Positions 41,901 to 49,743 of a stretch of 64,000 nucleotides of DNA are shown here, piece by piece (position 1 is the stretch's first letter; each line of letters begins with the position of its first letter). The notes beneath the pieces were generated by a model. It worked only from the letters and a program-made list of their open reading frames with translations. It had not been told where the DNA came from and did no database searches. Source of the stretch: Picocystis sp. L7. Its lineage: Eukaryota; Chlorophyta; Picocystophyceae; Picocystales; Picocystaceae. The stretch spans positions 558,001 to 622,000 of the forward strand of contig QXJR01000018.1 in NCBI GenBank assembly GCA_020975725.1, in the 5' to 3' direction. A program made the position numbers and the translations under genes.

Positions 41901-42304
41901 TGCAGCCCTCTCACCGATCCTCGGTGGTGTTGCAGTTGCGCCAGGAGTGCTTTCCCGCTCTCGTCCGCGTTTTCGCTCGGTTTGGTGTCCAGCACGACTT
42001 TTGGATCCCACACGCCGATGGTACCGTCGGCCAGTCCACCGGCGAGGGTGCCGATGGGCGTCGGACCTGCACGTCCCCATGCCAATCGATGGAACCTTTC
42101 CCAGGTCGAGACGGCCTGTCCCGCCAGTTCCATGTCGGCACGTTTCTTCGCCAGTTCCAAGGACCATATTTCCACGGCCGCTGCGCTGCTGAAGCTCAAG
42201 TCGATGGCACCGGCCATGGTGCCCGTGGCCAGGTGGGACGCATCCGTGGGACAGAACGCGGCCTGTGCGGCCCTTGGCGCCTGTCTCACCGCTTCGGGCG
42301 CCAT
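38993..42304 (-). CDS. SEC31: COPII outer-coat protein SEC31
   Basis: Outer coat of COPII vesicles; with SEC13 it forms the cage on vesicles leaving the ER. The protein has 1,103 residues and no introns. The N-terminal 330 residues are WD40 repeats (ASGSADAEICIWDL, VREFVGHQKGVLSLAWCPHD, LLSCGKDNRVICW). Then come the short blade that SEC13 completes and an alpha-solenoid (EELAFSTKKECMRRSPRPY, ALMDSELEGLV). A long Pro/Gln/Tyr/Ala-rich segment at about 800-1000 is the usual SEC23-contacting linker, and the C-terminal helical domain contains DVSNKVCAKLRDLCHALDSG. The ATG at 42304 is used because WD40-like sequence begins about 15 residues later; relatives start slightly differently, so a tiny upstream exon is possible. 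Confidence 0.95.
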   Translation of the reverse strand: MAPEAVRQAPRAAQAAFCPTDASHLATGTMAGAIDLSFSSAAAVEIWSLELAKKRADMELAGQAVSTWERFHRLAWGRAGPTPIGTLAGGLADGTIGVWDPKVVLDTKPSENADESGKALLAQLQHHRGSVRGLQFNPCTTNLLASGSADAEICIWDLATPKKPSLYPALKNGSANENAPGETTFLQWNNKVQHILASTSTSGTTVVWDLKRQKPVISFTDPNGKRRCSALQWNPEVATQLIVASDDDRAPSLQVWDLRNSISPVREFVGHQKGVLSLAWCPHDPSLLLSCGKDNRVICWGSANGDILCELASESNWYFDVQWSPTLPGIFSASSFDGKVELYNVMDLQAPGEGLAGGGAGGAMTGMKTPPSWMRKPSAVSFGFGGKVVSVANTYGESGKLQAAPSVSLRTVTTDSDLVDRSVQFEEAIKGADKATLLSFCDVKAAAGADEEEQETWTFMKNLFAEDARKGLLGVLGFEPAPVRDTSEEEVAAQLDSATISEGAEIGAPVSPVEEGDPDSFFDNLPSPVAKSQPKPAAPKLESTPEAIIPEKRSSDGSDEKLNQAIMVGDFEGAVATCLASGRLADALIIAPLGGEELAFSTKKECMRRSPRPYMSVLKALMDSELEGLVQTRPVEGWRETLAMLCTYAKGEKWTGLCDALAQRLWAANLCHAATLCSICSGNVDDTVTSWCSKLPSNFRENMDLVQDLIEKSVVLGMASSQEGACSRLSGLVAAYGEILASQGHAKVALDYLNMLPGNFGPESEIGILKDRIYRSGQLEASAPSEGGNQQPQGVAPAAPQVPPAAAQTVPTTSAPHAGQYAPTGGYQPPAYQAQPAYQPQQNYQPASYNPAYQQPTQAYGTQQQVYQPPATAYSPQMAYHQEQPSAAPGQPSYGGAPQPQAYQPQQPAPAAPPSMPSQAPSMFVPTAPAVEKTPAPVHPTSQFVPTASQVAPPAQAAMHPTNVSPATTPRSPAAPSKPTGPPKGLTLETVDTGSVPQEMQGVVRSLSALYRNCSAVTASNPIKKREMEDNSKRLAVLFYSLNSGDVSNKVCAKLRDLCHALDSGDFAAASHIQVGMTTSDWDECSAWLTALKRLIKTGSSLR

Positions 42305-42843
42305 CGCCCACCCTCGTGCGGATCCCAGGTCGCGTTCGCGGGTGAGTTGGTGGAGGCGAAGCGTGGAGGTGAGCGCGTGGGAGAGCGCTCAGGCGCGGTT
42401 GGACGCGTGCGTGTGGGTCCCTCCCCCCCCCCGCCCCCACTCGGGAGGGAAAAAGGATCCCCTCGAGGGACGGGGAGGGGGAGGAGGGGGGACCGGATCC
42501 CCCCCCCCTCGCCCTGGGTTTGTGAAGGTCACAACCCAGGGAGGAGGAGGGGAACGGTTGGGATCGAAACCGCAGGGGAACCCGGGCACACGAGTCGTTT
42601 CGTTCCCATCTTGGAAACGGGGAGGGGAAAAAGGGTTGATGTAGGGGAGATCCACCTTCTGCGTGGGTGGGTGGGTGCGACCCTCCCCCCCCCCACGGGG
42701 TTGTGAAGGGGAAGACACCCAGAACCGCACTTTCACCACCCGACCGAATGGCCACCACGATCCAACCCCCTCGATCCCGACCGGTCCACCACTCCTTTTC
42801 CTTTTCCTCGGTTGGGAGGGGAGGGAAGGGAAGAAAAAGCGAT
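42305..42843. other. Gap between SEC31 and RAD18 with homopolymer C/G tracts
   Basis: About 540 bases holding runs of C at about 42423-42431, 42500-42510 and 42683-42692, and short inverted matches such as GGTTGTGAAGG against CACAACCCAGGG. No gene is recognised. It should hold the SEC31 promoter. Confidence 0.5.
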
Positions 42844-44240
42844 TCAACCAGGAGGAGAAGGGGAGGAGGTGCGCACGACCTCGACGGAACCTCCGTCGGA
42901 TTCAGGGACGACCTCCACGTCCGCGTGGCGGGACGGAACCGGATCCGAACCCACGCCGACGCGACGGCGAAGACGGATGGCGTGCACGTGACGTTGGAAC
43001 GCGTCCGTTCCCGGATGGGGACGGTCCCGCTCCCCACACGACCAACGGGCGTGGAAGGCGTCGCTGGCACAGGCGCGCTGGCGATCGCGTTCCAGCTTCT
43101 CCACCTCCTTGACCACGACCACGTGATCCACGTGCACGCCCTGAGACGCGTAGGCGTTGGTGCGCAGCTCGAACTCCTTGTACCGAGATTCGAGGGCCTT
43201 GCGGGTCCCCTGCACCGAAAGACCGTATCGTTGCAGGTGTCGCTTCAGCTCCTTCTCCTTGAGCATGTGCAGGTTGAGCTTGGGAACGCGCTTGGGTGCG
43301 CTCGAAGCAGGAGCGCCGCACGGAGGACCGTCCCGTCGTCCCAAGAACTTCGACGCCTTTTCGGGATCCGAAGCCAAACGCGTCGGCACGCGCTGCTCGG
43401 CCCGTGTCAAGCAGGTGTCCACGTGCGAATTGACCAATCCTTCCAACACCCAGATGCCGCACACCGGACAACGGCTCATGCCCGGTGGAACCTCCTCTGC
43501 GCCATCGTCCACGTCGTCCACCACCCACACCTCCGTCGGTCCCTCGGCGTCGCCACGTGCTCGCTTCGTCCCACGACGCGTCCGATCGCGTCCGATCCCT
43601 TCGACCTCCGGATGGTGCGTGTCCTGGCACGAAGAAGGTGCGTGCACTCGTGCGGCGATGGTGCGTGCGGTGTCTTCCTTCCCGTGCGTCGTTGGGCGCG
43701 GTGCGACGGTCGCGTCGTCGTGCGAACACGAAGGAACGCCGGGACGTCCCCCTTCGTGCTCTCGCAACACGTCCAACAGTCGAAGGCGACCGACCTTCCA
43801 GTGGTGCGCGATCGCGTCCATCGCCTTGTTCGAACGCGCGTCCTGCGGATCCACGGCGACGCGACAGAAGGCACACGTGGTGCGTTGTCCGTTCTCCAGC
43901 TGGTAACGAAAGTGTCGGGCCACGCACGTCGCGCAGACTGCGTCCGTCGTTCCGAAGGAGGAAGCGAGACGGTTCCGAAATCCGTCCGCGTCCGAACCCC
44001 ACGAAGGAGGGAAGGCATCGTCCCGTCGTCGTCGTCCCTTTCGTCAGCACGTGCCTGGTTTCGTCCTTCCCAACCGCGGTGGTGGTTCGACATTCCACCC
44101 CCTCACGCACAGTTGTGGCTGCAGTTCGGCATCACGGTGGCGGACTGCATCATTTCTCCGCAGATGGGACAGCGCAGGGTCTCTTCCAGGGAGACCAGCT
44201 CCTTCCACGGCCATGCGTCGGCGAAGTCGTCGGCATCCAT
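42844..44240 (-). CDS. RAD18: E3 ubiquitin ligase RAD18
   Basis: With RAD6 it monoubiquitinates PCNA at stalled forks and starts translesion DNA synthesis. Exons 44111-44240 and 42844-43937 (minus strand) give 407 residues. The 173-base intron splits the RING finger, and the join restores PNCSHN-FCATCVARHF, the RAD18 RING signature (CPIC at residue 24 onward, final CAFC near 68). A UBZ4 zinc finger follows at about 200-219 (CPVCGIWVLEGLVNSHVDTC) and a SAP domain at about 264-300 (LKEKELKRHLQRYGLSVQGT). The C-terminal 100 residues, where the RAD6-binding helix would be, are charged but not clearly matched. It is divergent from IRE1. Confidence 0.93.
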
Positions 44241-44646
44241 CCGGTTCGATCCGATGTGTCCTCGATTCCCTCCTCCCTTCCCCCCTGGGATCGATCGATG
44301 GAACCCAGGTTGTCCTTCCGGTCTACGTCCGATTCGAAAGGAGGGTCCTTCGGGTTCGAACGGGGGACGTCCTCCCATCGATCGGGGATCCACCGAAACG
44401 GATGGACCGGCGAGGGAGTGGCCTGAGGGATTGAGGGAGAGAGGGATTGAGGGAGAGAAGGATTCAGGGAGAGAGGGAGAGAGTAGAGATAGAGAGAGGG
44501 AGAGGGAGAGAGGGAGAGAGGGATTGAGGGAGAGAGGGTAAGGGAGAAGGATTGAGGGAGAGGGAGAGAGAGGGAGAGGGAGAGAGGGAGAGAGGGATTG
44601 AGGGAGAGAGAGGGAGAGAGAAGGACAGAGAGGGAGAGGGGTCGGG
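44241..44646. promoter_or_regulatory. Divergent region between RAD18 and IRE1
   Basis: ATCGATCGAT at 44290-44299 and ATCGATCG at 44377-44384 lie on the RAD18 side. The IRE1 side is occupied by a purine-rich tandem repeat (44422-44641) that reaches the IRE1 start. Confidence 0.45.
44422..44641. repeat. GA-rich GGGATTGAGGGAGAGA minisatellite
   Basis: Degenerate repeats of GGGAGAGA interspersed with GGATTGAGGGAGAG over about 220 bases, almost purely purine on the plus strand. It ends just before the upstream IRE1 ATG. Confidence 0.9.
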
Positions 44647-47600
44647 ATGGATGCGCACCCATGCAAGTGGAAGAGGAAGAGGAGGAGGAGGAAGGAAGGA
44701 AATCACGTGCTTCGTTTGGGTCGTATGCACGCCTGGACGTGTTTCCTGTGCGCATGGATCGCGTGGAACGCAACGGGTGCGTGGTGCGCACCAGAAACGG
44801 CGTTGGAAGTCCAAGATCCACGGCACGAGGAGACACCACACAAACAAGTCCTCGTGGGACTGGTGGACGGGACCGTGCACGCCGTGGAAGACCAGACCGG
44901 AAGGATCTTGTGGTCCTTCGCGTCCGGAGAACCCCTGGTGTCCTCGTCCAATGCACGCGTGGAAGGGAACGAAGACAAGGAAGCCGTCGTGCCCGGTGCA
45001 GACGGATCCATGTACCTCTACTCGCGAAAGGACGATTCCTACAAAAAAATGCCGCTCACCGCACAAGAGATCGTCAGCAACACGCCTTCCTTGACCCACG
45101 GGAGGTCCTCGGTCATCCTCGGCTCGAGGAACACCAAAGTGTACGCACTCCATCCAAGGACAGGGAAGCTGCTCCAAACCGTCGATTCACAAGTGGAAGG
45201 AGAACGCCAGGAGAACCAAGTGCTCCTGAAGAAAAGGAGAGAAGGATCGGAACCAGCGGTCTACGTGGGCCGTACGGAATATCGCGTGCGATCCGTGGAC
45301 GTCATCACCGGACAGGAGCTGTGGAACGTCTCCTTCGCCGAGCTGTCCCAGATCGATCGAACCACTCCTTCCGGAAACGACGGCGTCTTCCTGACCGGAT
45401 GGACCGACACCCAGACCTGGAAGGAAGGAGAAGATTGCGAATTCTTCGCCGGATACGACAACACCCTGCGCAAGGTGTGCAAGGAGACCGGAAAGGCCGA
45501 ATGGATCGTCAAGTTTCGAGCTCCGCTGGTGAGCGGATTCTCCACGGAGGATGGAAACCACGTGCAGAAGTTCCTGCCCGCACCCAACAAGAAGGAAGAC
45601 ATACTGGTGCCGGACCAAGCCGATCAGCTCATCATCGGGACGGTGAACCAGCAGATCTACGCGCTGCCCACCAAGCACCTGGTGCTGTTCGAGGAGGACA
45701 TCGACGGAAACGAAAAGGCGCTGGTGGCCACCTCGGCACTGAACGAACCCTGGGAATGCGTGGCCAAAGAAATCGTCGATGTAGACGACCTGGACGATTG
45801 CGTGGCTCACCCGATGCTGCCCATGCTGCCCATGCTGGTGGACGAAGTCAAGGCCGCCATGCCGGATCCATTCCCCCAACAAGATCTGAGGATGTGGCTG
45901 GCGATGGGAACCACTGCTCTGCTGGTGGCGATGGGGACTGCCTTGTTCCTCCTCTACCTGTCCCGTGCCAGGGAAGCGTTCGGCGCGCCGCTCAAGGAGC
46001 TCTCGCAGAACCTCCGACCATCGGAGGACCGGGAGCTGCTCCCACGGAACAACTCCACCCAGTCGTTGAACGTTTCCAACGGAGGAACGACGTCCGGACG
46101 GGTCGTGAACGAGGATGGCAGCTTTCAGGTGGGTAGGATGGAAGTGGGACCGGGCATCCTGGGCTTCGGGAGCGGCGGAACAATTGTGTACGAAGGCAAG
46201 CTGGACGGGAGGAGAGTGGCGGTCAAGAGGCTGCTGCACCAGTTCTACGGCCTGGCCAAAAAGGAAATAGAAGCGCTGATCCAGACGGACGAGGACATCA
46301 ATGTCGTCCGATGTTTTGCCATGGAAGAAGACAGCGAGTTCGTCTATCTGGCACTGGAGAGATGCGTGGGCACGCTCGCCACCGTGTTGGATCCCTTCCA
46401 CGCGGACAGCGGCAGCCAGTCCGTCTCGGGGAAGCAACGCATCGCTGAGGAAGCCATGAGCGACCTGGGCATCGACGCGGAATTCAAGCAATCCCCCGAC
46501 GCAGACTTTCCCTTCAAGCTGTCCGACTTGTACACTGCGAAGACGAGGTGTCCCACCGAACTGTGCATGTCTGCCATGCAATCGATCGCTTCCGGAGTCG
46601 CCGCCCTTCATGCGAGAGGGATCGTCCACCGAGACCTCAAGCCTCACAACGTGCTGGTAACCAAAGACAAGAAAGTGAAGCTCAGCGACATGGGCCTGTC
46701 GAAGATTCTGAACGATGAGCAGAGCTCGTTCGAAAACACTGGGACTTCTGGCAGCTCCGGGTGGCGTGCTCCGGAGCAGATCCTGTACGGCCGTCAGACC
46801 AAGTCTGTGGACATATTCAGCATGGGCTGCCTCTTGTTCTACTGCTTCACTGGGGGCAGACACGCCTTTGGAGCAAGGCTGGAACGTGACATCAACATAG
46901 CCAGGGGAAAACGGGACCTCAGTGCAGTGGAGCACCTCCCAGAAGTGCATGACCTCCTGGTCCACCTTCTCGCGCACGAGCCTTCGGACCGTCCGGGTGC
47001 AGATTCCATACTAATGCACCCCGTATGGTGGACGCCTGACATGAAGCTTCAGTTCCTATGTGACGTCAGCGACGTGGTGGAGCACCAGAATAAAGCATCG
47101 GACACAAGATTGCTTCTGATCTTGGAGTCCTTTACGAGCACAGCCATCGGCAGCCGAGGATGGGACAAGCTTCTGTCGAGCGAGCTCTTGGCTAACTTGG
47201 GCCAGTTTAGGAAGTACAATTACTGCAGTGTTCGGGACCTGCTGAGGGTTGTGCGAAACAAGAAGAATCACTACCAGGAGCTTCCGGAGGAGCTCCAGGC
47301 GCACTTGGGGCACATACCAAGCGGGTACCTGGAGTATTTCACCAGCAGGTACCCCGGCCTTCTGTTGGAGATGTACAGCTTCGTCACGGAGAATTGCGCG
47401 GAGATGCCCATATTTCGCAAGTACTTCGACTTGGCGTTGAGCATGAACGGCCCTCCGTTTTCCATCACTAGGGTCACGTTTGAATCCTTGGGTCGCGCGG
47501 AGGGGGAATCCCTGGCACCTGCTCTTCCGGTCGGCGGGCACGAAGAATTCCCGCAGCGACCTGGACAGCCTCCTTGCTCGTTTTTCCTCAAGACAGGGGC

Positions 47601-47769
47601 GTGCAAGTATGGACGGGACTGCCGTTTTCACCATCCGACGGAGGGACGTGTACGAAAGAACTCGGCCGGTCTCCCCATCCGTCCCGGTGCTCCGGAATGC
47701 CAGCATTACATCAAGACAGGCCTGTGCAAGTTCGGAGCCATGTGCAAGTTCCACCATCCGGAGATCTGA
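44647..47769 (+). CDS. IRE1: IRE1 ER-stress kinase/RNase with two C-terminal CCCH zinc fingers
   Basis: ER-resident sensor that, on unfolded-protein stress, oligomerises, autophosphorylates and cleaves mRNAs. The protein has 1,040 residues and no introns. The Met at codon 27 (44725) begins a better signal peptide, MHAWTCFLCAWIAWNATG, so that may be the true start. The lumenal PQQ-like beta-propeller region (VGLVDGTVHAVEDQTGRILW, NTKVYALHPRTG) runs to about 400; the transmembrane segment is at about 415-438. The kinase has AVKRLL, HRDLKPHNVL near 662 and SDMGLSK. The KEN RNase domain keeps RDLLRVVRNKKNHYQELP, with the catalytic RN-x3-H. Then come two C-x8-C-x5-C-x3-H fingers at 977-996 and 1018-1037, similar to plant ZFN/HUA1 fingers. 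It lies 220 bases upstream of ProRS. Confidence 0.95.
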   Translation: MDAHPCKWKRKRRRRKEGNHVLRLGRMHAWTCFLCAWIAWNATGAWCAPETALEVQDPRHEETPHKQVLVGLVDGTVHAVEDQTGRILWSFASGEPLVSSSNARVEGNEDKEAVVPGADGSMYLYSRKDDSYKKMPLTAQEIVSNTPSLTHGRSSVILGSRNTKVYALHPRTGKLLQTVDSQVEGERQENQVLLKKRREGSEPAVYVGRTEYRVRSVDVITGQELWNVSFAELSQIDRTTPSGNDGVFLTGWTDTQTWKEGEDCEFFAGYDNTLRKVCKETGKAEWIVKFRAPLVSGFSTEDGNHVQKFLPAPNKKEDILVPDQADQLIIGTVNQQIYALPTKHLVLFEEDIDGNEKALVATSALNEPWECVAKEIVDVDDLDDCVAHPMLPMLPMLVDEVKAAMPDPFPQQDLRMWLAMGTTALLVAMGTALFLLYLSRAREAFGAPLKELSQNLRPSEDRELLPRNNSTQSLNVSNGGTTSGRVVNEDGSFQVGRMEVGPGILGFGSGGTIVYEGKLDGRRVAVKRLLHQFYGLAKKEIEALIQTDEDINVVRCFAMEEDSEFVYLALERCVGTLATVLDPFHADSGSQSVSGKQRIAEEAMSDLGIDAEFKQSPDADFPFKLSDLYTAKTRCPTELCMSAMQSIASGVAALHARGIVHRDLKPHNVLVTKDKKVKLSDMGLSKILNDEQSSFENTGTSGSSGWRAPEQILYGRQTKSVDIFSMGCLLFYCFTGGRHAFGARLERDINIARGKRDLSAVEHLPEVHDLLVHLLAHEPSDRPGADSILMHPVWWTPDMKLQFLCDVSDVVEHQNKASDTRLLLILESFTSTAIGSRGWDKLLSSELLANLGQFRKYNYCSVRDLLRVVRNKKNHYQELPEELQAHLGHIPSGYLEYFTSRYPGLLLEMYSFVTENCAEMPIFRKYFDLALSMNGPPFSITRVTFESLGRAEGESLAPALPVGGHEEFPQRPGQPPCSFFLKTGACKYGRDCRFHHPTEGRVRKNSAGLPIRPGAPECQHYIKTGLCKFGAMCKFHHPEI

Positions 47770-47989
47770 ATCCATCCGTTTCACTTGGATGGAAGCATGT
47801 ATGGATGGGTGGTGGTTGGCCACCCGTCTGCTACACCTGGCATGGGTGGTTGGGTGGGTGACCCGACACCGTGGTGCATCCATGGACCGTGGGGAGGGTC
47901 TGTCCATGCGGTCTTCGGGAGGAGGGGAGGGTGGTGGGCGCATGGATCCCTGGTGCGCATTCTTCGCGTCGCATCGGGACCCAACCGCG

Positions 47990-49618
47990 ATGGAAGACGA
48001 GCGAATACTGGATGAATCCATGGAGGAGTTGACCGTCGACGAAGCCAGGGAGGCGAAGAAGAAAGCCAAGGCCGAAGCCAAAGCAGCCAAGGCGGCCAAG
48101 GCGGCGGCCAAGGCCGCGGCGGCGGCGGAGAAAGGGAAGAAGAAGGAGACCAAGCTTGGTCTGTCGGTGACCAAAGAGGAGAACTTCGGCGATTGGTACA
48201 GCGAAATCGTCACCGAAGCAGAGCTCATCTCCTACTACGACGTTTCCGGATGCTACATCCTCAGGCCGTGGGCCTACGCCATCTGGGAAGAGCTCAAGGC
48301 GTTCTTCGACGGGGAAATAAAAAAGATGGGAGTGGAGAACTGCTACTTTCCCATGTTCGTGCCAGAATCGAACCTGATCAAAGAAAAGGATCACGTGGAA
48401 GGATTCGCCCCCGAGGTCGCTTGGGTGACCAGGAGCGGAGACACCGATCTGGACGTGCCCATCGCTGTCCGACCCACCAGCGAAACGGTCATGTACCCGT
48501 ACTATGCAGACTGGATCCGCAGCCACCGGGACCTTCCACTGAAACTCAACCAATGGTGCAATGTAGTCCGGTGGGAATTTAAGCATCCCACTCCTTTTAT
48601 ACGATCGAGGGAATTCCTCTGGCAGGAAGGACACACAGCGTACGCCACCAAGGCGGAGGCCGACGAGGAGGTGCAGCAGATCCTTGACTTGTATAGGCAG
48701 ATCTTCGAGGATCTCCTTTGCGTGCCGGTCATCCCGGGGGTGAAGTCGGAGAAAGAGAAGTTCGCAGGAGGGCTGTACACGACAACCGTGGAGGCATATG
48801 TGCCGGCCAATGGACGTGCGATCCAGGGAGCGACAAGCCACTGCTTGGGCCAGAATTTTGCAAAGATGTTCGGTATCGAATTCGAAACTGAGGAGAGGGC
48901 CAGGGCACTAGTTTGGCAAAACTCCTGGGGATTCACCACTCGTACCATCGGCGTGATGGTCATGGTGCACGGGGATGACAAGGGGCTGGTGTTACCTCCC
49001 AGGGTGGCACCGTTGCAGGTGGTTGTGATTCCACTGCCGTTCAAAGGTTGTGACACAAGCGTCCTAGTAGGAGCAGCAGAGGAGTTGACCGCGGAGCTGA
49101 AAGCGGCGGGGTTCCGTGTCCGGTGCGATGCGCGAGAGAACTACACGCCAGGGTGGAAGTACAACCATTGGGAGCTGAAGGGCGTGCCCTTGCGCATTGA
49201 GCTAGGACCTAAGGACTTGGAGCAGAGATCTGTCAGGTTCGTGCGTAGAGACAATGGTGCCAAGGAAGACGTTAGCTGGCAGAGGTTGGTGGAACACGCA
49301 CGCCAGACTTTGGACCAGATGCAGAAGGACCTTTTGGAAAAAGCCACCAAGGAAAGGGATCAGAATGTGGTTGAGGTACGCAATTGGAAAGATTTCTTGC
49401 CTGCTTTGGATGCTAAGAAGCTTGTTTTGGCTCCCTGGTGTGAGGAGACAGCCGTGGAGGAGTGGGTCAAGGCAAACAGTGCAGGTGGCGATGGTGCCAT
49501 GGGAGCAAAAACGCTTTGTATTCCGTTTCGGCAACCGGCATTGCCTGGGGGCACCATGTGCTTTGCTGCGCCAGACAAACCCGCCAAGCGCTGGACGCTC
49601 TGGGGTCGAAGTTACTAG
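47990..49618 (+). CDS. ProRS: Prolyl-tRNA synthetase, cytosolic eukaryote/archaea type
   Basis: Class II enzyme that charges tRNA-Pro. The protein has 542 residues and no introns. An N-terminal Lys/Ala/Glu helix (residues 15-60) precedes the catalytic domain with NFGDWYSEIVTEAELISYYD, the TSE loop in VRPTSETVMYPYY, motif 2 in VVRWEFKHPTPFIRSREFLW and motif 3 in VMVHGDDKGLVLPP. The anticodon-binding and zinc-like C-terminal domains end in KRWTLWGRSY, typical of this type. The ATG at 47990 is preferred because upstream in-frame codons would be unlike relatives and run into the IRE1 3' end. There is no editing or EPRS fusion. It is convergent with the cytidylyltransferase gene, 126 bases away. 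Confidence 0.95.
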   Translation: MEDERILDESMEELTVDEAREAKKKAKAEAKAAKAAKAAAKAAAAAEKGKKKETKLGLSVTKEENFGDWYSEIVTEAELISYYDVSGCYILRPWAYAIWEELKAFFDGEIKKMGVENCYFPMFVPESNLIKEKDHVEGFAPEVAWVTRSGDTDLDVPIAVRPTSETVMYPYYADWIRSHRDLPLKLNQWCNVVRWEFKHPTPFIRSREFLWQEGHTAYATKAEADEEVQQILDLYRQIFEDLLCVPVIPGVKSEKEKFAGGLYTTTVEAYVPANGRAIQGATSHCLGQNFAKMFGIEFETEERARALVWQNSWGFTTRTIGVMVMVHGDDKGLVLPPRVAPLQVVVIPLPFKGCDTSVLVGAAEELTAELKAAGFRVRCDARENYTPGWKYNHWELKGVPLRIELGPKDLEQRSVRFVRRDNGAKEDVSWQRLVEHARQTLDQMQKDLLEKATKERDQNVVEVRNWKDFLPALDAKKLVLAPWCEETAVEEWVKANSAGGDGAMGAKTLCIPFRQPALPGGTMCFAAPDKPAKRWTLWGRSY

Positions 49619-49743
49619 GCTTCAGGAACTGAGCAAGATCGCTACCAAATGTAAGCAACTGCATCTTGCTTTACTCCTTGTCGCCTGGCACCCTGGTACA
49701 AGGATAGCAACATACTTCCTGATTCGGATTCATCACCTTTTAT

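Noticed and set aside
42667-44541. Plus-strand open frame of 624 codons
   Set aside because: It is antisense to RAD18, whose RING, UBZ4 and SAP domains and intron are clear on the other strand.
44598-46977. Open frames of 512 (+) and 596 (-) codons over IRE1
   Set aside because: Both are shadows of the IRE1 coding frame, which has recognisable kinase and RNase domains.
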